Shown in pieces: positions 1 to 10,853 of a DNA stretch of 64,000 nucleotides. Source of the stretch: JAENVU01 sp963756815. Its GTDB lineage: Bacteria > Actinomycetota > Acidimicrobiia > IMCC26256 > JAENVU01. A program made the translations under genes and the position numbers. The notes beneath the pieces are model-generated. The model was not told the DNA's origin. It saw only the letters and a program-made list of their open reading frames with translations, and did no database searches. Numbering within the stretch: the first letter of the stretch is position 1; the number at the start of each line of letters is the position of its first letter. The DNA is taken from NCBI GenBank assembly GCA_963756815.1, contig CAVWPR010000005.1, forward strand, positions 448,262 through 512,261, in the 5' to 3' direction.

Positions 1-3000
1 GGTCCAACGACTTCGACCTGGCCGTCGTCAACTTCTGGGAGCTCGCCGCGGAGCTGCTCCCGCACCTGCGTGAGCACACGCCGACGGCGCGCGTCGTCGT
101 GAACTCGATCGACCTCCACTTCCTCCGCCACGCGCGCCAGTCGCTCGGACAGCGGGCTCACCTCGACGACGCGTTCGGAGCGGAGACCACGCGCGAGCTC
201 AACGTCTACAACGCCGCCGACGCGGTGATCACGGTCTCCGACAAGGAACGCGATCTCCTCGCCGACTTCCTCGGCGAGGGACGGGTGTTCACCCTGCCGC
301 TCGCCGAGCACGTCCCCCGCTCCCCGTACCCGCTCGCCGATCGGCGCGGCATGTACTTCGTGGGGAACTTCCGCCACCTCCCCAACCGGGAGGCGGTCGA
401 GCACCTGGCGAACGACGTCCTGCCCCAGCTGGATCCCGAGCTGCTCGCGCGTCACCCGCTCACGGTGGTGGGCAACTGGCTCGACCGCGTGCAGCTCGAT
501 CTCGACCCGGACACACCCGGGCTGCGGCTCGTCGGCTGGGTGCCGACGGTGGCGCCCTACGTGGAGCGGTCGCGGCTCGCGGCAGTTCCACTGCTCCACG
601 GCGCGGGGGTGAAGCGCAAGGTCATCCAGGCGATGATGGCGGGCACGCCGGTCGTCACGACCCCGGTGGGCGCCGAGGGCCTCGACCTGGTCCAGGGCGA
701 GACCGCGCTGATCGCACGGGACGCGACGGATCTCGCCGCCGGCCTCACCCGGCTGCTGACCGACGACGACCTGTGGCACCGCATGGCCGCGGCCGGGGCG
801 GACCACGCCGACCGCCGGCACGGCGTCGACCTCGTCGAGCAGCGCTTCGCGGAGATCCTCGAGCAGGTGATGACGCCGCGCCGCGACGACGCGGGCCGAC
901 GCGGCGGGGCGTCCGACGGTGAGGAGGTCCGCCAGCGGATCCGGCGGATCGGCCGTCCCGGTGATGCGGTGCTCGTCGTGTGCGGCGCCGACCACAGCCT
1001 GCTCGACGCGGGCGCGCATCCCTGCTGGCCGTTCCCACAGAGCCGGGACGACGCCGACCGGCCCGGTCCGGATCCCGTCGACGGGACGTCGGCCGTGCAT
1101 CACCTCGAGGCGCAGCGCACGCGCGGCGCGCGCTACTTCGTGCTCCCGCGTGCGGCGTTCTCGTGGCGCCGGCGCTATCCGGAGCTCGTCGAGCGCCTCG
1201 ACACCGAGTACCAACGGCTGCACCAGGACGAGCATCTCGTCGTCTGGGACCTCGCGCCGGACCACCAGGACCGCCCACGCCTCGACCCCGTCCCGAACGC
1301 CCGCGTGCTCGTGCACGGCACCTACGCCGCGCACCGCACCGGCCCGCCACCGGTCCTCGTCACCGAGCTCGCGTCGAGCTGCACCCTCGAGGTCGAGCAG
1401 CGCTGGCGGCCGGACTCCGAGCCGGCACCGGACACCGCGGACGACGCCGACTTCGTCGTGCACGTCCGTGACGACGTGATCGCGCCCGCGCGGTTCCTCG
1501 ACCGCCTCGTCGCGACCCAGGTCACCCTCGACGTCGAGCGCCTCCAGCCCGCGCACACCGAGGGCCCGTCCGGCGGCCCGCCCGTCACGGAACGACACTT
1601 CGGGGTGGTCGCGCGTGAGGTCGACGACGTGACGCCGCTGCCGGTCCTGTCGATCCGAGCCGGCGCGACGGCGCACGGACCCACCGTGCTCGCCGACGAC
1701 GTGACGATCGGGTTGCGCCGACCCCTGCCCGTTCGCGCCGACGCGCCCGGCTCGGTCCGCCGGACCTGGACGCTCGGCCCCGACCGCCGACCCGTCGTCC
1801 GCGTGCGCGCGGAGCCGGCCGCCGCGCCCCGGATCAGCGTCCTCATCGCCACCTACGAGCGGCCCGAACTGCTGCGCGAGTGCCTCGCCGGCTTCGCCGA
1901 CCAGACCCTCGATGCCTCCGAGTACGAGGTCGTGGTGGTGGACGACGGCTCCGAGCACGGCGACCTCGACGCGGTGCTGGCGGAGTTCTCCGACCGCATG
2001 GCCGTCACCGGTCAACGCATCGCGCACGCCGGCCGCAGTGCGGCCAAGAACGCCGCGGTGATGCTCGCGCGCGCGCCCGTGGTGCTCTTCTTCGACGACG
2101 ACGACCGCTGCGCGCGCGATTACCTCGAACGCCACCTCGCCGCCCACGCCCGCAAGCCGGCCGAGGGCGTCGCCGTCCTCGGGCACACGGAGTGGGCGCC
2201 CGAGCTCGAGCCGACGCCACTGATGCACTACATCACCGACGTCGACCGACTGATGTTCGCCTACGAGCGACTCGGCGACGGCCAGGAGCTCGACTGGCGC
2301 GGGTTCTGGGAGGGGCGCATCTCCTGCAAGCGGGACTTCCTGCTGCGCCACGCGTTGCACGACCAGCGCCTCGTGTACTCCATCGACGTCGAGATGGGCT
2401 GGCGGCTCGCACCCGCCGGACTGCGCGTGGTGTACGACCGGAGCGCACGCAGCTTCATGGCCCGACCCATCGACTTCGACGCGTTCTGCCGGCGCACGGA
2501 GGCGAAGGGTCGCGCGCACGCGCTGATCGCGGCGCTGCACGCCGGCACCGAGATCGCGGCGCGACTGCAGGTCGAGGACGCGGTGAAGATCTGGGACGAG
2601 GACGGCGCCGAGGAGCCCAAGCTGCGCCGGCGTGTCGCCGAGCTCGAGGCGCGGGTCGGGACCGAGCCCACCCTGCTCCCCGAGCTGCACGAGACCTACC
2701 GGCGGGTGTTCCGCCTGTTGCACACCAAGGGTGCGGCCACCATCGGCGAGGAGAGACGCGACGTGACCGAGCCACCGACCACCGTCCAGCCCTTCCCCAA
2801 CACCGACCCGGAGCTCGCCTACGACGCGACGCCCGACGAGTGGCGCGGCGAGCCGCTGCTCAGCGTCACGCTGCCGGTGTGGAGCCGCACGCCGGAGCTC
2901 GCGGCGATGGCGCAGCGCACCGTCGATCGGATCTGGGAGGTCGCGAGCATCCCGACCGAGGTCGTCGTCGTCGACAACGGCTCGGCCCACCAGGACCGGA

Positions 3001-4184
3001 TCGCCGCGAAGGTGTACCGCTACCCCGAGAACAAGGGCGTGGCGACGGGGTGGAACACCGGCATCCGCCTCTCCACCGCGCCCATGGTCGTGGTGCTGAA
3101 CAGCGACTGTCGCGTGGAACCTGGATGGGACGTCGCGCTGTACGAGGCCGCGTCCGACGGGCGTCGGGTCGCGTTCCCGTACACCGATCACTGCGACGGT
3201 CAGGGGTTCACCAGTCCGGACCAGGCCGGGACCGCCGGCTGGTGCTTCATGCTCACACGCGCGCTGTACGACGAGGTCGGCGTGTTCGACGAGTGGTTCA
3301 ACCCGGCGTACTGCGAGGACACCGACTACTGGCACCGCGCCTGGGAGATGGGCGTCGAGCTCTCGCCCGTGCCGGCCGCCCGCGTGGTGCACGCTCGCCG
3401 CACCACCGCCGCCACGGACGCCCGCGGCTACGACCTGCTGCTGCAGGCGCACCGGTTCAAGTACGGGTGGAAGCACGGCGTCGATCCGCACCGCGCGCCG
3501 CCGTACTACAACCGCGAGATCACCGACTTCGTCGGGTCCTATCGGGCCCCGACCCGCGGCGCCGGCCCGGACCCGAGCCGACCCCGTCTGTTCGGCATCG
3601 GCCTCAACAAGACGGGGACGACGTCGTTGCACGAGGCGTTCCGGATGCTGGGGTACGACAGCCTCCACTGGGGCGGTCCGGCCCTGCGCCGGTTCGTGGA
3701 GGTCTCCCTCGCCGCCGGCGACCCCCTGCTCTCGCGCCTCGACCCCCACCTCGACGCGTTCTCCGACATCCAGGTGCTCTCCGAGCACTACGAGCTGCTC
3801 GATCAGCAGTACCCGGGGAGCCGGTTCGTGCTCACGACCCGCCCCGTCGAGGACTGGATCGAGAGTCGTCGGCGCCACGTCGAGACCAACCGCGCCAAGT
3901 TCGAGGCCGGCACCTACCGCGGCGGCTTCCTCGACGTCGACGAGGAGGCGTGGCGGGCGCAGTGGACCCGCCACGTCGACGGCGTCCGCGCCCACTTCGC
4001 CGGGCGCGACGACTTCCTCGAGCTCGATCTCACCGCACACCCCGACTGGGGCGCGCTGTGCGAGTTCCTGGGCGTCCGTCCACCCTCGGCCGCGTTCCCG
4101 TGGGCCAATCGGGGCGCGACGACGAGTGACGGCGTACGTCGCGTCACCCGAGCGGCGCCGGAGCACGCGGCGAACGTCACGTAA
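1..4184 (+). CDS. Multi-module glycosyltransferase (GT4-GT2-GT2) fused to a C-terminal sulfotransferase domain, 5' partial
   Basis: The frame is already open at the left edge, so the true start lies upstream; the GTG at 99 is only the first in-window candidate. Counting from 99, residues 84-235 look like the nucleotide-sugar half of a GT4 enzyme. Residues 575-800 form one GT2 domain (ISVLIATYERPELL, then FFDDDDRC as the metal motif). Residues 915-1120 form a second GT2 domain (VVVVDNGS, LNSDCRVEPGW). Residues 1165-1361 match the next gene and carry a P-loop-like GLNKTGTTSLHEAF, as in sulfotransferase-family proteins. Residues 270-570 form a linker domain I do not recognise. The protein probably adds two or more sugars to a surface glycan and sulfates it, in the cytoplasm. 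The donors are unknown. The frame is intact throughout the window. Confidence 0.85.
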   Translation, partial: SNDFDLAVVNFWELAAELLPHLREHTPTARVVVNSIDLHFLRHARQSLGQRAHLDDAFGAETTRELNVYNAADAVITVSDKERDLLADFLGEGRVFTLPLAEHVPRSPYPLADRRGMYFVGNFRHLPNREAVEHLANDVLPQLDPELLARHPLTVVGNWLDRVQLDLDPDTPGLRLVGWVPTVAPYVERSRLAAVPLLHGAGVKRKVIQAMMAGTPVVTTPVGAEGLDLVQGETALIARDATDLAAGLTRLLTDDDLWHRMAAAGADHADRRHGVDLVEQRFAEILEQVMTPRRDDAGRRGGASDGEEVRQRIRRIGRPGDAVLVVCGADHSLLDAGAHPCWPFPQSRDDADRPGPDPVDGTSAVHHLEAQRTRGARYFVLPRAAFSWRRRYPELVERLDTEYQRLHQDEHLVVWDLAPDHQDRPRLDPVPNARVLVHGTYAAHRTGPPPVLVTELASSCTLEVEQRWRPDSEPAPDTADDADFVVHVRDDVIAPARFLDRLVATQVTLDVERLQPAHTEGPSGGPPVTERHFGVVAREVDDVTPLPVLSIRAGATAHGPTVLADDVTIGLRRPLPVRADAPGSVRRTWTLGPDRRPVVRVRAEPAAAPRISVLIATYERPELLRECLAGFADQTLDASEYEVVVVDDGSEHGDLDAVLAEFSDRMAVTGQRIAHAGRSAAKNAAVMLARAPVVLFFDDDDRCARDYLERHLAAHARKPAEGVAVLGHTEWAPELEPTPLMHYITDVDRLMFAYERLGDGQELDWRGFWEGRISCKRDFLLRHALHDQRLVYSIDVEMGWRLAPAGLRVVYDRSARSFMARPIDFDAFCRRTEAKGRAHALIAALHAGTEIAARLQVEDAVKIWDEDGAEEPKLRRRVAELEARVGTEPTLLPELHETYRRVFRLLHTKGAATIGEERRDVTEPPTTVQPFPNTDPELAYDATPDEWRGEPLLSVTLPVWSRTPELAAMAQRTVDRIWEVASIPTEVVVVDNGSAHQDRIAAKVYRYPENKGVATGWNTGIRLSTAPMVVVLNSDCRVEPGWDVALYEAASDGRRVAFPYTDHCDGQGFTSPDQAGTAGWCFMLTRALYDEVGVFDEWFNPAYCEDTDYWHRAWEMGVELSPVPAARVVHARRTTAATDARGYDLLLQAHRFKYGWKHGVDPHRAPPYYNREITDFVGSYRAPTRGAGPDPSRPRLFGIGLNKTGTTSLHEAFRMLGYDSLHWGGPALRRFVEVSLAAGDPLLSRLDPHLDAFSDIQVLSEHYELLDQQYPGSRFVLTTRPVEDWIESRRRHVETNRAKFEAGTYRGGFLDVDEEAWRAQWTRHVDGVRAHFAGRDDFLELDLTAHPDWGALCEFLGVRPPSAAFPWANRGATTSDGVRRVTRAAPEHAANVT

Positions 4185-4187
4185 CCT
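4182..4187 (+). promoter_or_regulatory. -10-like element (TAACCT) for the downstream sulfotransferase
   Basis: TAACCT overlaps the TAA stop of the upstream gene and lies 6 bases before the ATG at 4194. This spacing suits a leaderless transcript. No clear -35 hexamer is visible. The same arrangement recurs before at least ten other genes in the window. Confidence 0.45.
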
Positions 4188-4193
4188 GACGCG

Positions 4194-4820
4194 ATGAGCA
4201 GCGTCGCACCGACCCCGAACCCCGACCGGCCGCGGATCTTCGGCATCGGGCTCAACAAGACCGGGACCACCAGCTTCGGCGAGGCGCTCATCATCCTCGG
4301 GTTCAAGAGCCTGCACTTCGGCGGCGACGACGCCCACCGGTCGGTGCAGCGGGCGATCGACGAGGGCGTCCCGCTGCTGACGTACCTCGACCCCACGTAC
4401 GACGCGTTCTCCGACATCGGCCTGCTGAGCCGGCGGTTCCAGATGCTCGATCAGCAGTACCCCGGGAGCCGGTTCGTGCTCACGACCCGGCCGCGCGCCG
4501 ACTGGATCGACAGCCGGCGTCGTCACGTCGAGCGCAACCTGAAGAAGCAGGCGCGCGGGGAGTACGACGGCACGTTCCTCGTGGTCGACGAGGAGAAGTG
4601 GGCGAACGAGTGGGACCACCACCACGAGCGGGTGCGCGCGTACTTCGGCAGTCGGCCCGACTTCCTCGAGCTCGACCTGAGCGACGACCCGAGTTGGGAC
4701 CCGCTGTGCCCGTTCCTGGGCGTCGCCGAGCCGGCCGAGCCGTTCCCGTGGGCCAACCGCGGCGCGGACCGCAGCCGCGGGCCCGCCGCGAGACTGCTGG
4801 CCCGCTTCAGCCGCAGCTGA
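4194..4820 (+). CDS. Sulfotransferase-family protein
   Basis: This 208-residue protein is a stand-alone version of the last 200 residues of the preceding fusion. It has the N-terminal P-loop-like GIGLNKTGTTSFGEAL, which in this family would bind the 5'-phosphosulfate of PAPS. A later segment, QQYPGSRFVLTTRP.DWI.SRRRH, is nearly identical in both copies and covers the usual 3'-phosphate-binding region. It likely transfers sulfate to a sugar hydroxyl in the cytoplasm. It starts 9 bases after the upstream stop and ends 6 bases before the convergent SurE-like gene. The substrate is unknown, and some members of this broad family have no proven sulfotransferase activity. Confidence 0.75.
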   Translation: MSSVAPTPNPDRPRIFGIGLNKTGTTSFGEALIILGFKSLHFGGDDAHRSVQRAIDEGVPLLTYLDPTYDAFSDIGLLSRRFQMLDQQYPGSRFVLTTRPRADWIDSRRRHVERNLKKQARGEYDGTFLVVDEEKWANEWDHHHERVRAYFGSRPDFLELDLSDDPSWDPLCPFLGVAEPAEPFPWANRGADRSRGPAARLLARFSRS

Positions 4821-4826
4821 CCTCGT

Positions 4827-6109
4827 CTAGCTCGCCGCGCCCGACGTGCTGGTGAGCGTCGACACGCTCACGAAGCCGTTGGCGAACGCGTCGACGTCGT
4901 TCGCCGGCGACGTCACCGTCGACGTGCAGTCGGACGAGAGCGCTGAACGACGTCGACGACGGCACCTTCACCGTGCCCCGGATCGAGCCGGCCGTGCACG
5001 TGGGCACGTTGATGCTCGTCACCGGCTCGAGCGTGGGTCGCCCGGTGCGGCCCATCAGGAAGTCGTGCAGCCACGAGAGCAATGGCGGGACGCTGGCCGG
5101 GAAGTCGGCGGGGCTGCCGACACCCTGGGAGATCGCGAGCGCCGGGATGAAGTTCTGCGCGCCCTCACGTGCGGCGCCGATCGTGCCGGAGAGCGGGATG
5201 GCCAAGCCGATGTTCTGACCGTTGTTCGTCCCGGACACGACGAGGTCCGGGTTCACGTGGCGCGTCCGCAGGGCGTAGCGCACCGCGTCGACCGGGTAGC
5301 CCTCGACCGACCACGCCGGGTAGCCGCTCGCGGTGTGCTGGTCGGTGGCCGTCACGGGACCGTCGGTGAACTTGCTGCCCGCGCCGCTCTGGTTCGTCGC
5401 CGGTGCCGACACCGTGACGTTCACCGACCCGACGGCGCGCAGGGCCTCGACGATCGTGTCGATGCCCGGCGCGTCGTAGCCGTCGTCGTTCGAGACCAGC
5501 ACCTCGAGCGGGTTCGGGTGCGTGGCGGTGTAGCAGGGGGCGGTCTCGTCGTAGATCGCGCCGCCGGCGCCGAGACACGGATGCGAGTCGGCGAAGACGT
5601 TCGTCTGGTTCTGGAACGGACGCAGGATCCAGACCCGCAGGCGCCAGTAGCCCGAGCCGACGTCGGTCCAGACGTCGTTCGGTCCGGCGAAGCCCTCGGG
5701 CGCCGGAGTCGCCGGCGACGCCGTTGCCCACCGTGTACTCGATGCCGACGACCTGCGCGGCGGGCCCGCTCCCGTCGTACAGGAGCACGTCGGGGTGGCC
5801 GGCGTCGAACGTGGGCATGGAGTCGGTCAGGCGGAACGCGACCCCCCGACCGGCCTCGTACGACGAGAACGGGGCGGCCGGCGGGTGGAAGTGGCTCTCG
5901 CGCGAAGAGTGCGGCACCGTCGAGCTGGGTCGAGAGCAGCTGGCACTCCGCCGGCGACAGCGCGGTGCCGCCGCTCGGCGTGCACCAGTACGGCTCCGAC
6001 AGCGTGCCCGGCGCGGCCGCGTAGCGGTTGCGCGCTCCCGAAGAACGCGCATCCGGCCGGCGACCAGCGCGATGAGCGCGAGCAACGTGACGCTTCGCAG
6101 GTGCCGCAT
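4827..6109 (-). CDS. Exported SurE-like 5'-nucleotidase/phosphatase with an extra N-terminal domain (frameshifted)
   Basis: The SurE half spans about 4827-5520 and has the family motifs intact: VSNDDGYDAPGI (metal site), SGTNNGQNIG and LSGTIGAAREG. SurE enzymes remove phosphate from nucleoside monophosphates and are normally cytoplasmic proteins of about 250 residues. Here roughly 200 residues precede that domain. They begin MRHLRSVTLLALIALVAG followed, after a frame change, by a Cys, which resembles a lipoprotein signal. The region between contains SEPYWCTPSGG, DAGHPDVLLYDG and GYWRLRVWILRPF, which I do not recognise. Frame changes near 4936, 5700, 5895 and 6040 are needed to join the pieces. 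The C-terminal end was placed by following the frame that ends STLTSTSGAAS at the TAG. An exported phosphatase acting on a glycan or lipid phosphate is plausible but unproven. Confidence 0.65.
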
Positions 6110-6291
6110 GATTCCCCCCGAGCCCGAGTCCCCGACCGGCGCAAAGTAGCGCGCTCTCCGCGGCGGTCGCCAACGGGCCGGCCCGCCGTTCGGCGACGGA
6201 TCACCTCGCTCGGTGAGCCCCGGCGTGCTCCGGCGTGGCTGCATCGACGGCGAGCACTGAAGGCCAGCGTCTTCGTCGACTTCGGCGAACC

Positions 6292-8524
6292 TCAACGGTT
6301 CGTCCCCCGGGACACGCCCGGAGTGGTGTTCGGTTGAGCGCTGTCCAGCGCCTTCTGCGAATTCGCGCCGGGGATCGACTCGTGGAGAACGCCCGCCGAC
6401 GTGAGGGAGTTGTTCACGGCCGCTGCGATGGAGACGGCGAACCGAGCGGTGATGTGCTGCTGATCGAATCGTACGATCTCGTGATTGACGATCGGATCGC
6501 AAATCGGATCGAAGGGACACAGGAGCCGGTCGAAGTTCGCGACGTAGTACGTGCGATTGTCCGCGAGCTTTCGAAACAAGGCCTCGAGCGTGGACGGTGC
6601 TTCACTCGTGACGAAACGACAAGCTTCTACCATTGAGCTCTTCGTCAGGCAAACGTACGGATCTTCCTCCTTCGTGGTCGTTGGGACCGGCTCGACCATC
6701 ACGACCTTGCCTCCGAATGACGAGAGCCGCTTGAGCGATCGTTGCGTCTCGGCCTCCAATTGACCTCGGAGGTCGGAAGGGCTCGCGATCGGTATCGGGT
6801 GGTCGTGCTGGTCGTAGACCACTCCAATCGTGGGGCTGTTCTCGCCGAGGTAGTCGTGTGAGATGGCGATCACGACGTCGGGCTTCACCGCAGGAAGCAC
6901 GCGCTCGATACAGATCCTGCTTCACAGCCACGCAGCGTTGGGTGCGCGCGCGGTACACCGCGACGCTCTGATTCGCGAAGTAGAAGTTCCGCTGCCAGGG
7001 GCACCCGGCAGACGCGTACGTGAACAGTGAGAGATCGTGCTCCTGAGCGATCTTGGCGAACGTCGGGAACATCGCCCACGCCTCGCTGTCGCCGATCACG
7101 AGAATGTCCAGCTGACCTTGGCCGTTCACGATCCGGCACGCCGGACAGCGGGCTTGCCGTAGCAGTTCCGTCTGAAGGAACCGGCACCGGTGACGAGGGT
7201 CGGCCGACGTCGGTTCGCCGTGGCGAAGTCGAGTGCCGGAACGTCGGCGTAAAGCCGACGACGTTCGTCGTGTTCTGCAGCAGCCTGGTCGCGACGCGAA
7301 CGGATCGATGATGTTCGGGATGATCACGAGCGCGCCGAGGACGCTGATCCCGACGCCCGCGAGGATCACCGCCGGACTGATCCGATCGAGGAGCGCCATC
7401 CTGCGGATCGGCATCTCCATCAGCTGGTAGCTCAGCGACGCGAGCCCGGTCGCGACGAACGCCGCGATCGCGAACGTCGACAGCGGGCTGATGGCGTTGT
7501 TCGTGAGCGAGAACGCCACGAGGATCACGGGCCAGTGCCACAGGTAGGTCCCGTACGAGATCCGGCCGAGGTACACCGCCGGTGCGCTGGAGAACAGCCG
7601 GTTGAGCGGTCCGCACGCCAGGCACTCCAGCCCGACGATCAGCGCCAGCGTCGCGACCGTGGCCCCGATGCCGCGGCGGACCGGGTTCATGTCGAGCAGC
7701 GACGAGCCGAGCACGACCAGGGCGACGACGCCGGCGGGGCCGGCGAGCCACATGACGCGGAACCGGGCGAGGCGCCGGAGGATCCCCGGGCTCAGCGCGA
7801 GCAGCGCACCGGCGAGCAGCTGGTAGGCGCGTGCGTCGGTGCCGTAGTACGCGCGGCTGATGTTCGAGCTCGCGAGGTGCAACGCCCACAGCATCGACGC
7901 CAGCGCGGCGGCGACGACCACGAGCTGACGCGACCCGGTGCGCGTGGCGCGCCAGCGTGCGGGTCGCCGCGAAGAGCAGCCACAGAAGGATCGGCCAGAT
8001 GAAGTAGAACTGCTCCTCGACCGCGAGCGACCAGAACTGCTGGACCGGGTTGCTGTTGACGGCGGCGGCGAAGTAGTCGCTCGACTGGTGGATGAAGTAC
8101 CAGTTCGCGACGTACAGGAACGTCGCCTTGAACGCACCGACCGAGGACGCGAGCTCGGCCTGTGACGCGATCGCCGAGTACACGACGGCGGTGACGACCA
8201 GCGCGACGAACGAGGCCGGCAGCAGGCGGCGGTACCGACGGGCGTAGAAGCGGCCGAAGCCGGAGGGACGGCGCGCCCGACCGGCGCCGCGCCGCTCGGC
8301 CGACAGGTGCAGCGCCCGAGCAGCACCTGCGTGACGAGGTAGCCCGAGAGCACGAAGAACACGTCGACGCCGATGAAGCCGCCGGAGAAGCGATCGACGC
8401 CCGCGTGGAAGAGCACCACGAGGTACACCGCGAGCGCGCGCATCCCGTCGAGATGGGGGCGGTATCCCGTGCCGAGGACCGGCGCGGTCTCGGTGTCCGC
8501 CGGGGCACGGACCGTCGTGTCCAT
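6292..8524 (-). CDS. OafA/YrhL-type membrane O-acyltransferase with C-terminal SGNH domain (frameshifted)
   Basis: The N-terminal half is an acyltransferase-3 membrane domain. It has HLDGMRALAVYLVVLFHAG, FIGVDVFFVLSGYLVT, then FWSLAVEEQFYFIWPIL and YLGRISYGTYLWHWPVI, with about ten hydrophobic segments. The last third is an SGNH hydrolase-like domain with GDSEAWAMF (nucleophile block) and FDQQHIT as a candidate Asp-x-x-His block. Fused proteins of this type O-acetylate surface polysaccharides, with the SGNH part outside. Frame changes near 8270, 7960, 7280, 7190 and 6905 interrupt it. Its ATG follows the stop of the beta-propeller gene by one base (TGACATG), so the two are probably co-translated. 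The 3' third is clearly less GC-rich than the rest. Confidence 0.75.
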
Positions 8525-8525
8525 G

Positions 8526-10853
8526 TCAGCTCAGCGTGCTCGTCGGGCGGTGCGGGCCCCGACCGAGTGAGGGTGCGAGCGGCGGCGGCGCAGGAGCCAC
8601 CAGGACCACGACCACGACGACCGCGAGCCCGACGAGGACGGCCGCGGCGATCGACCGCGACGCGGCGCTTGCTGATGTGGCCCGTGCTCGCGTGCCCGCC
8701 CGACGACGTGCCGGCCCCGGTCAGGCGGCCGGCGTTCGGGACGGAACTGCGCCGCGCTCGGGAGGTGCAGCACCTTCCAGGTCGTGCCACCGTCGGTCGA
8801 CCGCACCACGTCCTGATTCGCGTAGGCGAAGACCGTGCGGTCCTGCGCGTACGCGGGCGAGAACCGGATCGGGGTCCCGGTCGGGTTGGTGAAGTCGGCG
8901 ATCACGTGACCGCTGCCGATCAGGTCGGCGCCCGTCGCGCTGAAGGTGCGGCCGTCGTCCGTGGACTCGTACAGGCCCTGACCGCCGATGCTGACGAGCA
9001 CCGTGCCGTCGGACGGGTACGCCGGCGAGACCGCGACCGCCTCGACCGTGCCGGTCGCCGGGAGCGGCCACCTTCTGCCAGCTCTCGCCGCGATCGCGGG
9101 AGACGAAGAGGTCCTGTCCGCGATCCGGAGAAGATCGTGCCGTCCTTCGCGTAGCCGGGCGAGATCGCCGACGAGCGATTCGCCCGTCGGGCCCGCTCGC
9201 CTTCCACGTCGCGCCGCGGTCCTCGCTGCGGAAGACCCCGTCGATCGTCCCGGCGAAGATCGTGGGGCCCGACGGGTCGAATGCGAACGACCGCACACGG
9301 GCCGGCAGCGCGCCGACGTGCGACCAGCTGCCCTGGCGCGCCCGCGTCCTCCGACCGGTAGACGTCACCCTGCCGGGTGCCGAGGTACAGCTCGTGGCGC
9401 TTCGCGTAGTCGGGCGCGACGCCGAGCACGTACTGACGCAGCAGCGGCGCCGGCTTCGTCACGAGGATCGGCTGCCAGCTCGCGCCGGCGTCGGTCGACC
9501 TGAGGAATGCGGTCCATCCCGCGGAGAACAGCGTGTGGTCGTTCCCGTAGTCGGGCGAGAAGGTGATGTTGTGCAGCCGCCGGATCGTGGCGTACTTGTT
9601 GCCCGCGCCCGGCTTCTCGTAGAGGCCGTGGTCGATCGGGCTCCAGCGTCGTGCCGGAGTCCGTCGAGAGGTACGCGCCCTTCACGTAGCGTCGCGGCCG
9701 CGACGGTGCGGTCGTGCGCGTACTCGGGCGACACGTCGAGTCCCGTGACGAAGTCGACGAGGGTCTGGGACTCCGTCCACGTCGCGCCGCCGTCCTCCGA
9801 GTGGAACAGCCCGTCGAAGCCGGCCTCGTACAGCTCGGTGCCGTGCGCACCGGCTGCGGCGCTGATGCCGCGGAACTCGGCGACCTTCACCACGTGCGCC
9901 TGGATGTCGGTCGAGAGCCCGCGCGACGTCCGGGTCCAGGTCTGGCCGCGGTCGGTGGACCGGTAGACGCCGTGGTTCGCGAGCGACGCCCAGACCGTGT
10001 GGTCCCGGTCGTAGTCCGGCGAGGTCGCGAGCCCCGAGATCTGATCGGTGGGCAGGCCGCTCGCCGATCGGCGAGAAGGACGAGCCGCCGTCGGTGGAGC
10101 GCAGGAGGTGTCCCGCCGTGTCCCCGGCGAACACGGTCGCGGGGCGCGGCACCGGTCGACGCCGCGAGCGCCGAGATCGACGCGCCCGCGCCCGGCGATC
10201 GCCGGTGTCCAGGTGGCGCCGCCGTCGTCGGAGATCCGGATCCGACCCGGCGCCGTCGCCGGCCACGGCCCGGCCGGTCTGCGGCACGAACATCACCGCG
10301 GGGACGCGCGTGAACGCCGGGGACCGTCGTCCAGCTGCGACCGCCGTCGGCGGTGCGGAAGAAGCCCTGGATCGATCCGGCCGGCCAGGACGGTGTCGGG
10401 CGAGCGGGGCGACACCGCGATGGCGCTGATGTCGGACGACGCCAGATTCCGCGACGGCCTGGTGGAACGCACGCCCGCCGTCGTCGGACCGGAAGACGCC
10501 ACCGACCCGCGACGACACGTACATCGTCTCGGGTGACGACGGCGCGATCGCGATCCGCGCCAGCGACTTGCCCTCCTCGGGAGCGCGCGGCAACCCCCGC
10601 ACGAGCGGCTTCCAGTGGTAGTCGCCCGCGCTCCGAGACGAACAGCCGGTTGCCCGCGATCACGTACACCCGGCCGTCCCGGGCGAACGTCGGCGACATC
10701 GCGACGTCGGAGACGTCGTCGTGCGGCGTGTGCGCGCCCGCCGACGGCTCGGGAACGCCCACGGCGCGAGCGCGCCGAGGACGACCGCCACCGCCAGCGC
10801 GACCGCGCCGTCCGGCTCGGCGCGCTCGGCGCGGGCGGTACCGGCTCGGTCAC
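8526..10853 (-). CDS. Membrane-anchored Asp-box (BNR) beta-propeller protein (frameshifted)
   Basis: An N-terminal hydrophobic segment (AVALAVAVVLGALAPWAF) is followed by AHTPHD and then many Asp-box repeats of the type S.D.G.tW. Each is preceded by a VSP.yA.D.Tv strand, as in BNR/sialidase-like and sortilin-like propellers. In the terminal frame the protein ends with a strong transmembrane helix (SIAAAVLVGLAVVVVVVLVA) and a short tail, so it is probably displayed outside and anchored. Such propellers bind ligands or glycans; a catalytic site is not evident. At least six frame changes break it. Its GTG start overlaps the TGA of the SPFH gene (GTGA), and its stop lies one base before the acyltransferase start, so it belongs to that operon. 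A longer-tailed paralogue without the anchor lies at 16148-18290. Confidence 0.65.

Noticed and set aside
1880..4129. 749-codon plus-strand open frame inside gene 1
   Set aside because: It is a shadow in another frame, rich in Arg, Ala and Gly, with no motifs. The overlapping frame has clear GT2 and sulfotransferase motifs.
5165..6520. 451-codon minus-strand frame as one protein
   Set aside because: Only its middle part carries plausible sequence. The signal region, middle and SurE part lie in different frames, so the gene is better modelled across frames.
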